This document shows positions 35,108 to 43,006 of a DNA stretch of 64,000 bases, in pieces. Every line of letters begins with the position of its first letter. The first letter of the stretch is position 1. Source of the DNA: Cyclobacteriaceae bacterium. Lineage in GTDB: Bacteria > Bacteroidota > Bacteroidia > Cytophagales > Cyclobacteriaceae. The position numbers and the translations under genes are program-made. The stretch spans positions 1 to 64,000 of the forward strand of contig JAHEGY010000008.1 in the NCBI GenBank assembly GCA_024644875.1, read 5' to 3'. The notes under the pieces are model-generated. The model saw nothing but the letters and a program-made list of their open reading frames with translations, ran no database searches and had not been told where the DNA came from.

Positions 35108-35296
35108 ATGGCGCATCCAAAACGAAAAATTTCTAAATCAAGAAGGGATAAGCGTAGAACGCACAAGAAATTAACCGAAAAAACCATTGCAATATGCCCA
35201 ACAACTGATGAGCCGCATCTTTATCATAGAGCACATTGGTCAGAAGGCAAATTGTATTACAAGGGTAAAGTTGTATTAGATAAGGAAGAAGAATAA
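35108..35296 (+). CDS. rpmF: 50S ribosomal protein L32, zinc-free form
   Basis: A small basic ribosomal protein. The N-terminal [20 protein letters not shown] is typical of L32. The zinc ribbon of classical L32 has four cysteines; here only Cys30 remains, and the other positions read Thr33, His43 and Glu46 (in [15 protein letters not shown]). It is therefore a C-minus type that should not need zinc in the usual way. The same pattern is found in other Bacteroidota, so it is probably ancestral to this lineage. A strong terminator follows nine bases after the stop. Confidence 0.95.
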   Translation: MAHPKRKISKSRRDKRRTHKKLTEKTIAICPTTDEPHLYHRAHWSEGKLYYKGKVVLDKEEE

Positions 35297-35304
35297 TGCT
35301 CTGC

Positions 35305-35329
35305 ATCCCGTCACCAGACGGGATTTTTT
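35305..35329 (+). terminator. Rho-independent terminator after rpmF
   Basis: ATCCCGTC and GACGGGAT form a perfect 8-bp stem with a 4-base loop (35305-35324), followed by a run of T to 35329. It separates rpmF from efp. Confidence 0.85.
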
Positions 35330-35447
35330 AGTTGTACAGTATAATTCTGTATAACCCCTTCACTATTAAAATTATATATACCGAACAAATAAGATCTCTG
35401 AAATTTTTCTATTAAGAAGATATTTTATTTATTAATTATTAAAATCT

Positions 35448-35455
35448 TATATTTG
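35448..35455 (+). promoter_or_regulatory. Candidate -7 element for efp
   Basis: TATATTTG is an exact TAnnTTTG match 21 bases before the efp ATG and lies downstream of the rpmF terminator, where a new promoter is needed. The -33 region is only A/T-rich. Confidence 0.45.
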
Positions 35456-35476
35456 GGGAGTTAAATTTTTGAAAGA

Positions 35477-36040
35477 ATGGCAACAACTGCTGATTTCCGT
35501 AATGGATTGTGCATCGAGTATAATAACAACCTGTATACCATAGTGGAATTTCAACATGTAAAACCAGGGAAAGGCGCTGCATTTGTTAGAACCAAACTTA
35601 AGAATTTGAAATCAGGCAAGGTAGTGGAAAACACCTTTAATTCAGGTGTTAAAGTGACAACAGCTCGTGTTGAAAGAAGACCTCATCAATTTTTATACAA
35701 AGATGACATGGGATATCACTTTATGGACAGCAATTCCTTTGAACAGGTTTTCCTTCAGGAAGATTTCATCGAAAATGCTGATCTTCTGAGGGACGGCCAG
35801 GAAGTTGAGATATTATACCATGCCGAAACAGAGACACCATTAAGTTGTGACATGCCACCTTTCGTAGAATTAACAATTACCTATGCGGAACCTGGCGTTA
35901 AAGGTGATACTGCAACAAATGCCACCAAACCAGCCACTATGGAAACCGGGGCTATAATACAAGTACCTCTTTTTATCAATGAGAATGAGAAAATAAAGGT
36001 TGACACAAGAACGCGGACATATTCTGAAAGAGTTAAATAG
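35477..36040 (+). CDS. efp: Translation elongation factor P
   Basis: EF-P binds between the P and E sites and relieves ribosome stalling on proline runs. The three-domain protein has the domain I loop QHVKPGKGAAFVRTKLKNL, with the modifiable-position lysine in PGKG. The C-terminal signature GVKGDTATNATKPATMETG and FINENEKIKVDTRT is clear. At 187 residues it is normal length. It is separated from rpmF by a terminator and precedes accB by about 140 bases. Confidence 0.96.
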   Translation: MATTADFRNGLCIEYNNNLYTIVEFQHVKPGKGAAFVRTKLKNLKSGKVVENTFNSGVKVTTARVERRPHQFLYKDDMGYHFMDSNSFEQVFLQEDFIENADLLRDGQEVEILYHAETETPLSCDMPPFVELTITYAEPGVKGDTATNATKPATMETGAIIQVPLFINENEKIKVDTRTRTYSERVK

Positions 36041-36178
36041 ATATAAAAGGATACGATTAATAATGATTAGCCAATATTCTGAAGATCCTGATAAAAATAA
36101 TTATTAAGAATCCACCAGATTGCCTGATTACCCCGATAGGGTAACAAGGCATTGGGTTGTAATTTTAAATGATTAAAG

Positions 36179-36661
36179 ATGAAAATTAAAGAGATCAGAG
36201 ACCTTATTGATTTTATTTCGCAATCTGAATTAAATGAGGTAAATATTGAGACTACTGATTTCAAGATATCTGTAAAAAAGAGTCCTGATATTAGCGTTAA
36301 CAGCGGTGAAATAATGGTTTCACCAACAAATTCTCCAGCAAATACACCTGCTGCGGGCACCGTTTCCGAAACTGTTGAAATAAAAACAGATGCCTCAGAA
36401 GAAAAGACCAAACCGGCAAGTAACCTCAAGGAGATCAAATCACCCATGATTGGAACTTTTTATACGGCCGCTAATCCGGAATCACCACCCTTTGTGGAGC
36501 CAGGAGATAAGATTAAGCCTGGTCAAACAGTTTGCATTATAGAAGCCATGAAGCTTTTCAATGAGATAGAAGCTGAGATCTCCGGTACAATTGTTGAAAT
36601 TCTGGTGGATAATGCCACACCAGTTGAATTCGATCAACCTCTATTCCTGGTTGATCCTTAA
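36179..36661 (+). CDS. accB: Biotin carboxyl carrier protein of acetyl-CoA carboxylase
   Basis: AccB carries biotin between the carboxylase and transferase halves of acetyl-CoA carboxylase, the first step of fatty acid synthesis. An N-terminal helix region (MKIKEIRDLIDFISQSELNE) is followed by a Ser/Thr/Pro-rich linker. The C-terminal biotinyl domain has the biotin acceptor lysine in IEAMKLFNEIEAE. At 160 residues it is normal length. accC follows after 32 bases. Confidence 0.95.
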   Translation: MKIKEIRDLIDFISQSELNEVNIETTDFKISVKKSPDISVNSGEIMVSPTNSPANTPAAGTVSETVEIKTDASEEKTKPASNLKEIKSPMIGTFYTAANPESPPFVEPGDKIKPGQTVCIIEAMKLFNEIEAEISGTIVEILVDNATPVEFDQPLFLVDP

Positions 36662-36693
36662 TAATTTGTTAAGCTTAAGGTTAAAAAAAGATT

Positions 36694-38037
36694 GTGTTTA
36701 AGAAAATTCTAATAGCCAACAGAGGAGAAATTGCTCTCAGGATCATAAGGACCTGCCGGGAGATGGGCATTAAAACTGTAGCAGTATACTCAACTGTTGA
36801 TGCTGAAAGTTTACATCTCAGGTTTGCTGATGAAGCAGTTTGTATAGGACCTCCCCCTAGTAACTTATCATACCTGAGTATTCCCAATATCATTGCAGCC
36901 GCTGAAATCACCAACGCAGATGCTATTCATCCAGGATATGGATTTATGGCGGAAAATGCAGAATTCTCGCGTATCTGCCAGGAGTACAATATTAAGTTTA
37001 TCGGAGCATCTCCTGACATGATCAATAGGATGGGCGATAAGGCTACTGCCAAGGAAACTATGAAAAAGGCTGGGGTACCAACTATACCAGGGTCCGAAGG
37101 TCTGCTTAACGATATTGAGGAAGCAAAAATAATTGCCAAAGAAATAGGTTACCCGGTTATGCTAAAAGCCACTGCCGGCGGAGGAGGAAAAGGAATGCGC
37201 ATCGTTAACGATCCGGATGAATTCGCAAAAGCCTGGAACGGCGCAAAACTCGAATCCAAAAATGCCTTTGGGAATGACGGCCTCTATCTTGAAAAATTCA
37301 TTGAAGAGCCGCGGCATGTCGAAATTCAGGTAATAGGTGACAGCGAAGGCACGGTATGTCATTTATCTGAAAGAGATTGCTCCATACAGCGAAGGCATCA
37401 GAAATTGGTCGAGGAAACACCCTCCCCAATTGTTACGGATGAACTTCGAAGAAAAATGGGTGATGCTGCAATAAAAGGGGCATCTGCTATTGGATATGAA
37501 GGTGCCGGAACCATTGAATTTCTCGTGGATAAACATGGAAATTTTTATTTCATGGAAATGAATACCAGGATCCAGGTGGAGCACCCCATAACTGAACAGG
37601 TGACCGATTCGGACATCATGGCCGACCAGATAACTGTAGCGGCAGGCCTGCCTATACATGGGGAAAGTAGGTTCCCGAATAGATATGCTATGGAATGCCG
37701 TATCAATGCTGAAGATCCTGGAAATAATTTCAGGCCAAGCCCCGGAAAGATCACAACCTGTCATTTCCCCGGAGGCAGAGGCGTCAGGGTGGATAGCCAT
37801 GTTTATACAGGTTATACCATACCGCCAAATTATGATTCTATGATCGCCAAATTGATCGTAACGGCCACTACAAGGGAAAGGGTGATCATGAGAATGAAAA
37901 GAGCATTGGAAGAATTCGTTATAGAAGGAATAAAATCCACTATTCCGTTTCATCTAAGATTAATGGATAATGAAACCTTCAAATCAGGAAAGTTCACCAC
38001 TGCTTTCCTTGATGATTTTGATTTCACAGGTCTCTAG
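36694..38037 (+). CDS. accC: Biotin carboxylase of acetyl-CoA carboxylase
   Basis: AccC carboxylates the biotin on AccB using ATP and bicarbonate. The N terminus [16 protein letters not shown] starts from a GTG codon. The ATP-grasp loop [13 protein letters not shown] is near residue 158, the active-site [11 protein letters not shown] near residue 228, and [18 protein letters not shown] near residue 285. At 447 residues it is full length. It forms a two-gene unit with accB. Confidence 0.96.
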   Translation: MFKKILIANRGEIALRIIRTCREMGIKTVAVYSTVDAESLHLRFADEAVCIGPPPSNLSYLSIPNIIAAAEITNADAIHPGYGFMAENAEFSRICQEYNIKFIGASPDMINRMGDKATAKETMKKAGVPTIPGSEGLLNDIEEAKIIAKEIGYPVMLKATAGGGGKGMRIVNDPDEFAKAWNGAKLESKNAFGNDGLYLEKFIEEPRHVEIQVIGDSEGTVCHLSERDCSIQRRHQKLVEETPSPIVTDELRRKMGDAAIKGASAIGYEGAGTIEFLVDKHGNFYFMEMNTRIQVEHPITEQVTDSDIMADQITVAAGLPIHGESRFPNRYAMECRINAEDPGNNFRPSPGKITTCHFPGGRGVRVDSHVYTGYTIPPNYDSMIAKLIVTATTRERVIMRMKRALEEFVIEGIKSTIPFHLRLMDNETFKSGKFTTAFLDDFDFTGL

Positions 38038-38101
38038 ATATTGAGCCATTACCTGACATAAGAGGAAGTATAATTCTCAGGATAATCTGATTTTTAATAA
38101 A

Positions 38102-38683
38102 TTATTTTTCCCTTGAAATTTTGGTCTCCCGGGCATAAGCCTCCAATTGATGGTACCATGCTGTTCCGAACTTTCTGATCAGTGCGTCTTTTAAAAATCT
38201 GTAAACAGGGACCTTCACCTCACGCCCAAGAATACATGCGGGATTGCATATATGCCATTGATCATAGTTTACGGCTATATTAGTAACATTTTTACTGATA
38301 CGTACCGGATAAAGATGACAGGAGATGGGTTTAATGAAATCAGATCTCCCATTTTCATAGGCCAATTCGATGCCACATTTCAGGATCCCCTTTTCATCAT
38401 ATATCGCATATGCACACTCCCTGCCATTTATAGTCGGCGTCGAATAATCCCCTTCAAAATCATAGACATATAAACCCTGTTTTTCGATCTCATGCCGTCC
38501 TTCTTCTGTCAGATAAGGAGCAATCCCATTGAAGTTCTTTTTAAGTTTTGCCAGTTCATCTTCATCCAATGGCGCTCCAAGATCTCCCTCAACACAACAA
38601 GCCCCCTTACATTTCTCAATATCACACACAAAATATTCCAATAGAACATCATCAGATATGAGTGTGTCATCAATCTTTATCAT
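38102..38683 (-). CDS. DUF3109 family cysteine-rich protein
   Basis: A 193-residue cytoplasmic protein of the DUF3109 family, common in Bacteroidota and of unknown function. Cysteines cluster as CDIEKCKGACC near residue 19, with others in RECAYAIY, LKCGIE, CHLYP and CNPACILG. That arrangement would suit a metal or Fe-S site, as in YkgJ-type proteins. The ATG at 38683 gives the family N terminus (MIKIDDTLIS); an upstream ATG at 38707 adds eight residues. It is a single gene convergent with accC. Confidence 0.85.
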   Translation of the reverse strand: MIKIDDTLISDDVLLEYFVCDIEKCKGACCVEGDLGAPLDEDELAKLKKNFNGIAPYLTEEGRHEIEKQGLYVYDFEGDYSTPTINGRECAYAIYDEKGILKCGIELAYENGRSDFIKPISCHLYPVRISKNVTNIAVNYDQWHICNPACILGREVKVPVYRFLKDALIRKFGTAWYHQLEAYARETKISREK

Positions 38684-38704
38684 ATTACAAAAATGATTAA
38701 AAAT

Positions 38705-38712
38705 CAAAAATA
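38705..38712 (-). promoter_or_regulatory. Candidate -7 element for the DUF3109 gene
   Basis: On the minus strand TATTTTTG is an exact TAnnTTTG match about 21 bases before the preferred start at 38683. It overlaps the longer alternative start, which supports the shorter protein. No -33 match was seen. Confidence 0.35.
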
Positions 38713-38809
38713 CTCAGCATTATGCCTGGATTTAATTGAAAAACTTCGAAAAAGAAAAGACGAATTGAATTTCATGATTATTATTGCATAATCTAGAAAA
38801 ATGTGCATT

Positions 38810-41266
38810 ATGAAGAATATAATTACCCTCTTAATTCTGATGGCTACCTTTTCATGTAAAACGAATCAGCCAGTACCCACGGCAACTCCTCAGGAAACTC
38901 AACACAAAATACAGCTCGACAACATGAAGAAGCTGGCAGGTTTTTTTAACTTGTATTGGGATAATAATACCGGGAAAGTCTGGCTTGAGATCGATAAACT
39001 GAATGTTGAATTTCTGTATGTTAATTCACTGACGACCGGGATTGGTTCCAATGATATAGGCCTTGACCGGGGTCAGTTTGGACAGAACAGGGTGGTAAAG
39101 TTCATCAAAAATGGCCCTAAGGTCCTGTTGGTCCAACCAAATTATAAGTACAGAGCGATATCTGAAAATCGGCATGAAAAAAAGGCGGTGCATGAATCGT
39201 TTGCCCAATCCGTTCTATGGGGTTTTGATATTGCAGATCAACGACTGAACAGCTATATTGTAGATGCCACGAATTTTTTCCTCAACGACGCACATAATGT
39301 AAGCAGAACTCTGGGCAGAATGGACCAGGGGAACTATAAGGTTGACATGTCCAGATCGAGTATAGATCAGAATAAACTAAAAAGCTTCCCTGAAAATACC
39401 ATCGTCGAGGCGACACTCACATTTAAAGGGCAGGCAAAGGGGTATTATGTGCGGCAGGTTGTGCCTACACCCGGATTAATTACAGTAAACCAGAGGCATT
39501 CATTTGTAAAACTTCCGGATCCGGGTTATAAAATGAGAAAATATGATCCCAGAAGCGGTTATTTCGAAATTTCATACTTCGATTATGCGGTTCCATTTAC
39601 TGAACCTATTGACCAGAAATTTATCGTCAGGCATAGATTAGAGAAGAAGGATCCTGGTCAGGATATCAGTGATCCTGTGGAACCGATAATATATTATCTT
39701 GACCCTGGTGCGCCGGAGCCCATAAGGTCTGCACTGCTGGAAGGCGCATCCTGGTGGAACGAGGCATTTGAGGCAGCTGGCTTTACCAATGCTTTCCAGA
39801 TCAAAATGTTGCCGGAAGATGCTGATCCCATGGATGTAAGATATAATATTATACAGTGGGTTCATAGATCTACCAGGGGGTGGTCATATGGCCATTCCGT
39901 TATAGATCCCAGAACAGGTGAGATTATTAAAGGTCATGTGTCACTCGGCTCTCTACGAATAAGGCAGGATTTTCTGATTGCTCAGGGATTGCTATCGCCT
40001 TATCATGATGGCAATGTTGATCTGGCCGAAGCCAGGGAAATGGCGCTTGCCAGGATCCGACAGCTTTCGGCCCATGAAGTAGGTCACACCCTGGGACTGG
40101 CGCATAATTATGCTGCCAGTGTTCAGAACAGGGCATCGGTGATGGATTATCCCCACCCCCTGATAAAACTCGACGATCAGGGAGAAATTGACCTCTCTGA
40201 AGCATATGACACAAAAATCGGGGAATGGGATAAAATGGCTATTCGATATGGATATGGTATTCCCACCGGAAATGAAGATAATTTTTTATTCCAGTCCATT
40301 CAGGAAATTTTGGATAGTGAATTATATTATATTTCTGATAAAGATTCCCGGCCTGAAGGCAGTGCTCATCCATATGCCCATTTATGGGATAACAGCACAA
40401 ACGCGGCCGACGAACTAAACCGTATCATAGAAATCAGGAAAATTGCACTAAATAATATGGGGCTGAACAGCATCCCGGAGAACTTCCCATTATCTTCACT
40501 CGAAGACGTTATCGTGCCGGTTTATCTGATGCATCGGTATCAGCTGGAAGCCGCCTCAAAACTGATAGGAGGATTATTATATACATATGCTCACAAAGGA
40601 GATGGTCAGCTCATTACAGAAATGATACCTGCAGAAAACCAGGAGATGGCATTAAAGGCTATTCTTCGTACACTACAGCCCGAATTTCTGGAGGTACCTG
40701 AAGACCTCCTTCAGTTATTGCCCCCGAAAGCTTTAGGATATGATCAAACGAATGAAAACTTTAGGAGTAAGACAGGCTTGACCTTTGATCCCCTGTCAGC
40801 CGCAGAAAGTTCGGCAAGTTTTTCGATAAGGCTCTTGCTAAATCCACAAAGGGCATCAAGAATGGTGGAATATAAATCCAGGGAGAATACCTTACCCGGC
40901 TTTGATAATGTATTGACTGAACTGATCGGTAATACATGGAAAAAAACTTATAAAAACACCTATTACAGGGAGATCAACCGGATCGTAAGGATGGAACTTT
41001 TAAACCAGATGCTCCGGATGGCAGAAAACCCGACAGCGTCGACACAGGCCAGCGCTATCACATTAGCCGGGATCTATCAGCTTGAAGAATGGCTCCAGGC
41101 CAAATACAGATCGGAAAAAAGTGACACAGAAAAGGCACACCTTTTATATGCCCTGGAAAGTATCAAAAGGTTCAAAGATAATCCTGGTCTTTTTAAGCCA
41201 ATTAATCCAGATCCACTTCCTATGGGATCACCAATTGGAAATAATATGCTAAACTGTGATTTTTAA
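38810..41266 (+). CDS. Zinc-dependent metalloprotease lipoprotein (DUF5117/DUF4953 type)
   Basis: A large exported metallopeptidase. The lipoprotein signal ends in TFSC. The catalytic zinc site AHEVGHTLGLAHNY (HExxHxxxxxH with His425, Glu426, His429 and His435, counting from the ATG three codons upstream) is the extended metzincin form, and SVMDYPHPL downstream supplies a Met-turn-like segment. About 270 residues of beta-rich N-terminal domain precede the peptidase and an alpha-helical domain follows. The start is taken at 38810 because it gives a tight signal peptide. Substrate unknown. It is followed by two M14-type genes on the same strand. Confidence 0.9.
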   Translation: MKNIITLLILMATFSCKTNQPVPTATPQETQHKIQLDNMKKLAGFFNLYWDNNTGKVWLEIDKLNVEFLYVNSLTTGIGSNDIGLDRGQFGQNRVVKFIKNGPKVLLVQPNYKYRAISENRHEKKAVHESFAQSVLWGFDIADQRLNSYIVDATNFFLNDAHNVSRTLGRMDQGNYKVDMSRSSIDQNKLKSFPENTIVEATLTFKGQAKGYYVRQVVPTPGLITVNQRHSFVKLPDPGYKMRKYDPRSGYFEISYFDYAVPFTEPIDQKFIVRHRLEKKDPGQDISDPVEPIIYYLDPGAPEPIRSALLEGASWWNEAFEAAGFTNAFQIKMLPEDADPMDVRYNIIQWVHRSTRGWSYGHSVIDPRTGEIIKGHVSLGSLRIRQDFLIAQGLLSPYHDGNVDLAEAREMALARIRQLSAHEVGHTLGLAHNYAASVQNRASVMDYPHPLIKLDDQGEIDLSEAYDTKIGEWDKMAIRYGYGIPTGNEDNFLFQSIQEILDSELYYISDKDSRPEGSAHPYAHLWDNSTNAADELNRIIEIRKIALNNMGLNSIPENFPLSSLEDVIVPVYLMHRYQLEAASKLIGGLLYTYAHKGDGQLITEMIPAENQEMALKAILRTLQPEFLEVPEDLLQLLPPKALGYDQTNENFRSKTGLTFDPLSAAESSASFSIRLLLNPQRASRMVEYKSRENTLPGFDNVLTELIGNTWKKTYKNTYYREINRIVRMELLNQMLRMAENPTASTQASAITLAGIYQLEEWLQAKYRSEKSDTEKAHLLYALESIKRFKDNPGLFKPINPDPLPMGSPIGNNMLNCDF

Positions 41267-41331
41267 AATAATTGGATTATCATTGACAATTACGAACCGA
41301 TTTTTTTAAAATTCAACTTCTTATAAGCTCG

Positions 41332-42996
41332 ATGAGAAAATACAAATATTTGCTCTTCATAGGTATTGCCATACTGCTGCATTTTAAAAGCATTATGATG
41401 CTGGGGCAGGTCACCTACAGGGATCATATGGAAATGTCTCAGACCCTGAAAGATCTTCAGTCAAAACATTCCGGGATCACTAAACTGATCTCGCTGACAA
41501 AAACCCAGGGAGGTAAGGATATCTGGGCCCTGGAGATCGGTAAAGTTAGCAGTAAGAATCAGCCAGGATTGGCGATACTGGGGGGTGTAGATGGTAGTTA
41601 TATTTCAGGACCGGAATTATCCCTGAGGTTTGCGGAGGAATTATTGTCCTCTAGCACCACTGACAGTATCCGAAACTTGCTTGATAGCGTATCATTCTAC
41701 ATTATCCCAAATGTAAGTCCTGATGCCTCGGAACAGTATTTCAGTGATTTGAAATATACCAGAAATAAGAACTCAAGGGGAACTGATGATGACAGGGATG
41801 GCAGACTAAATGAGGATCCTTACGAGGATCTTAACAGTGATGGCAAAATTACTTCTTTAAGGATAAAAGATCCTAAAGGAACCTGGATCACGCACCCGGA
41901 CGATGAAAGGGTCATGATCCCTGCTGATAAAAAGGAGGGAGAAAAAGGACAATACATCCTGATCACTGAGGGATTTGATAACGATCTGGATAAAAACTTT
42001 AATGAAGACGGGCCTGGTGGGATTATATTTAATAAGAACCTCCCCTATAAATTTGAACATTTCAAGCCAGGTGCCGGAGATTATCCGGTATCAGAAATAG
42101 AGACCAAGGCAGTTCTTGATTTCTTATATGAAAAGTGGAATGTTTTCGCAGTTCTGACTTTTGGGCCCTCAGATAACCTGTCTGCACCTCAACAATTCAA
42201 CAAATCAGATGCGGAGAAGCAGGTAATTTCAAGTATCCTGGAATCTGATGCAACGATCAATTCATTTATATCCAAAAAATATAATGAGATAAGCGGGGAG
42301 AAAAGTCACCCGGAGACAAGGATTTCCAATGGAGGTTTCATGCAATGGGCATACTTTCATTATGGCCGCCTGAGCTTTGGCACGCCAGCCTTTTATATAC
42401 CTGAAATTAAAGTAGAACCCGATACTCTGGAATCTTATAAAAAGAAAAAGGAAGAGTTTAATCCTGAGGTCAATTTTATGAGATGGGCTGACAGCACTTT
42501 GCAGGAAGAATATTTTCTTGACTGGACAGCGATTCAGCATCCTGACTTTCCAAATCACCATGTTGAAGTAGGTGGATTATATCCTTATGTGAGGAACAAT
42601 CCACCGGCAGGCATTATGGACAGTATTTCCAGGACACATAATGAATTTATAGTCTGGCTATCCGCTCAGCGACCTGTTATACAAATTATCAATATTCAAA
42701 CTGAAAGCATTGGCAAGAATTTATTCAGGCTTGATATGGATATATACAACCAGGGATATTTCCCTGCCTTAAGTGAAATTGGCATTAATACCCGGTGGGT
42801 AAAAAAGCCGAAAATTAGTCTTACCCTTGATAATGGTCAGGACATCATCAGTGGCCACCCGATCCAGTTACTGGATAAATTGGACGGAGATAGCGGGCAC
42901 CATATTAGCTGGCTTATAAGGGAAAAAGGAACCGTTAAGGTAGAAGCAGGTGCCCCACAAATGGGTATACAAGTAATTGAAGTTGAATTGAAATAA
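41332..42996 (+). CDS. Catalytically inactive M14 carboxypeptidase-like protein
   Basis: An exported 554-residue paralogue of the next gene, clear from shared segments such as FYIIPNVSPDASEQY versus FYIVPTINPDARDNY. M14 enzymes bind zinc with HxxE plus a later His. Here the HxxE pair aligns with Asp87 and Tyr90 (GVDGSYISGPELSL) and the third ligand with Gly278 (TFGPSDN). The general-base glutamate region (SFGTPAFY) also lacks the Glu. The gene is intact and full length, so it looks like a maintained pseudoenzyme rather than a decayed gene. Acidic Ca2+-loop-like inserts (DDDRDGRLNED, DLNSDGKI, FDNDLDKNFNED) are kept. It lies 10 bases before the active paralogue. Confidence 0.82.
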   Translation: MRKYKYLLFIGIAILLHFKSIMMLGQVTYRDHMEMSQTLKDLQSKHSGITKLISLTKTQGGKDIWALEIGKVSSKNQPGLAILGGVDGSYISGPELSLRFAEELLSSSTTDSIRNLLDSVSFYIIPNVSPDASEQYFSDLKYTRNKNSRGTDDDRDGRLNEDPYEDLNSDGKITSLRIKDPKGTWITHPDDERVMIPADKKEGEKGQYILITEGFDNDLDKNFNEDGPGGIIFNKNLPYKFEHFKPGAGDYPVSEIETKAVLDFLYEKWNVFAVLTFGPSDNLSAPQQFNKSDAEKQVISSILESDATINSFISKKYNEISGEKSHPETRISNGGFMQWAYFHYGRLSFGTPAFYIPEIKVEPDTLESYKKKKEEFNPEVNFMRWADSTLQEEYFLDWTAIQHPDFPNHHVEVGGLYPYVRNNPPAGIMDSISRTHNEFIVWLSAQRPVIQIINIQTESIGKNLFRLDMDIYNQGYFPALSEIGINTRWVKKPKISLTLDNGQDIISGHPIQLLDKLDGDSGHHISWLIREKGTVKVEAGAPQMGIQVIEVELK

Positions 42997-43006
42997 TGTA
43001 ATTGTA

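Noticed and set aside
37363-37953. A 196-codon minus-strand frame inside accC
   Set aside because: Antisense of a certain biotin carboxylase gene and no recognisable features.
38077-38095. Possible terminator between accC and the DUF3109 gene (TCAG, six bases, CTGA, then T run)
   Set aside because: The stem is only four base pairs, which is too weak to call.
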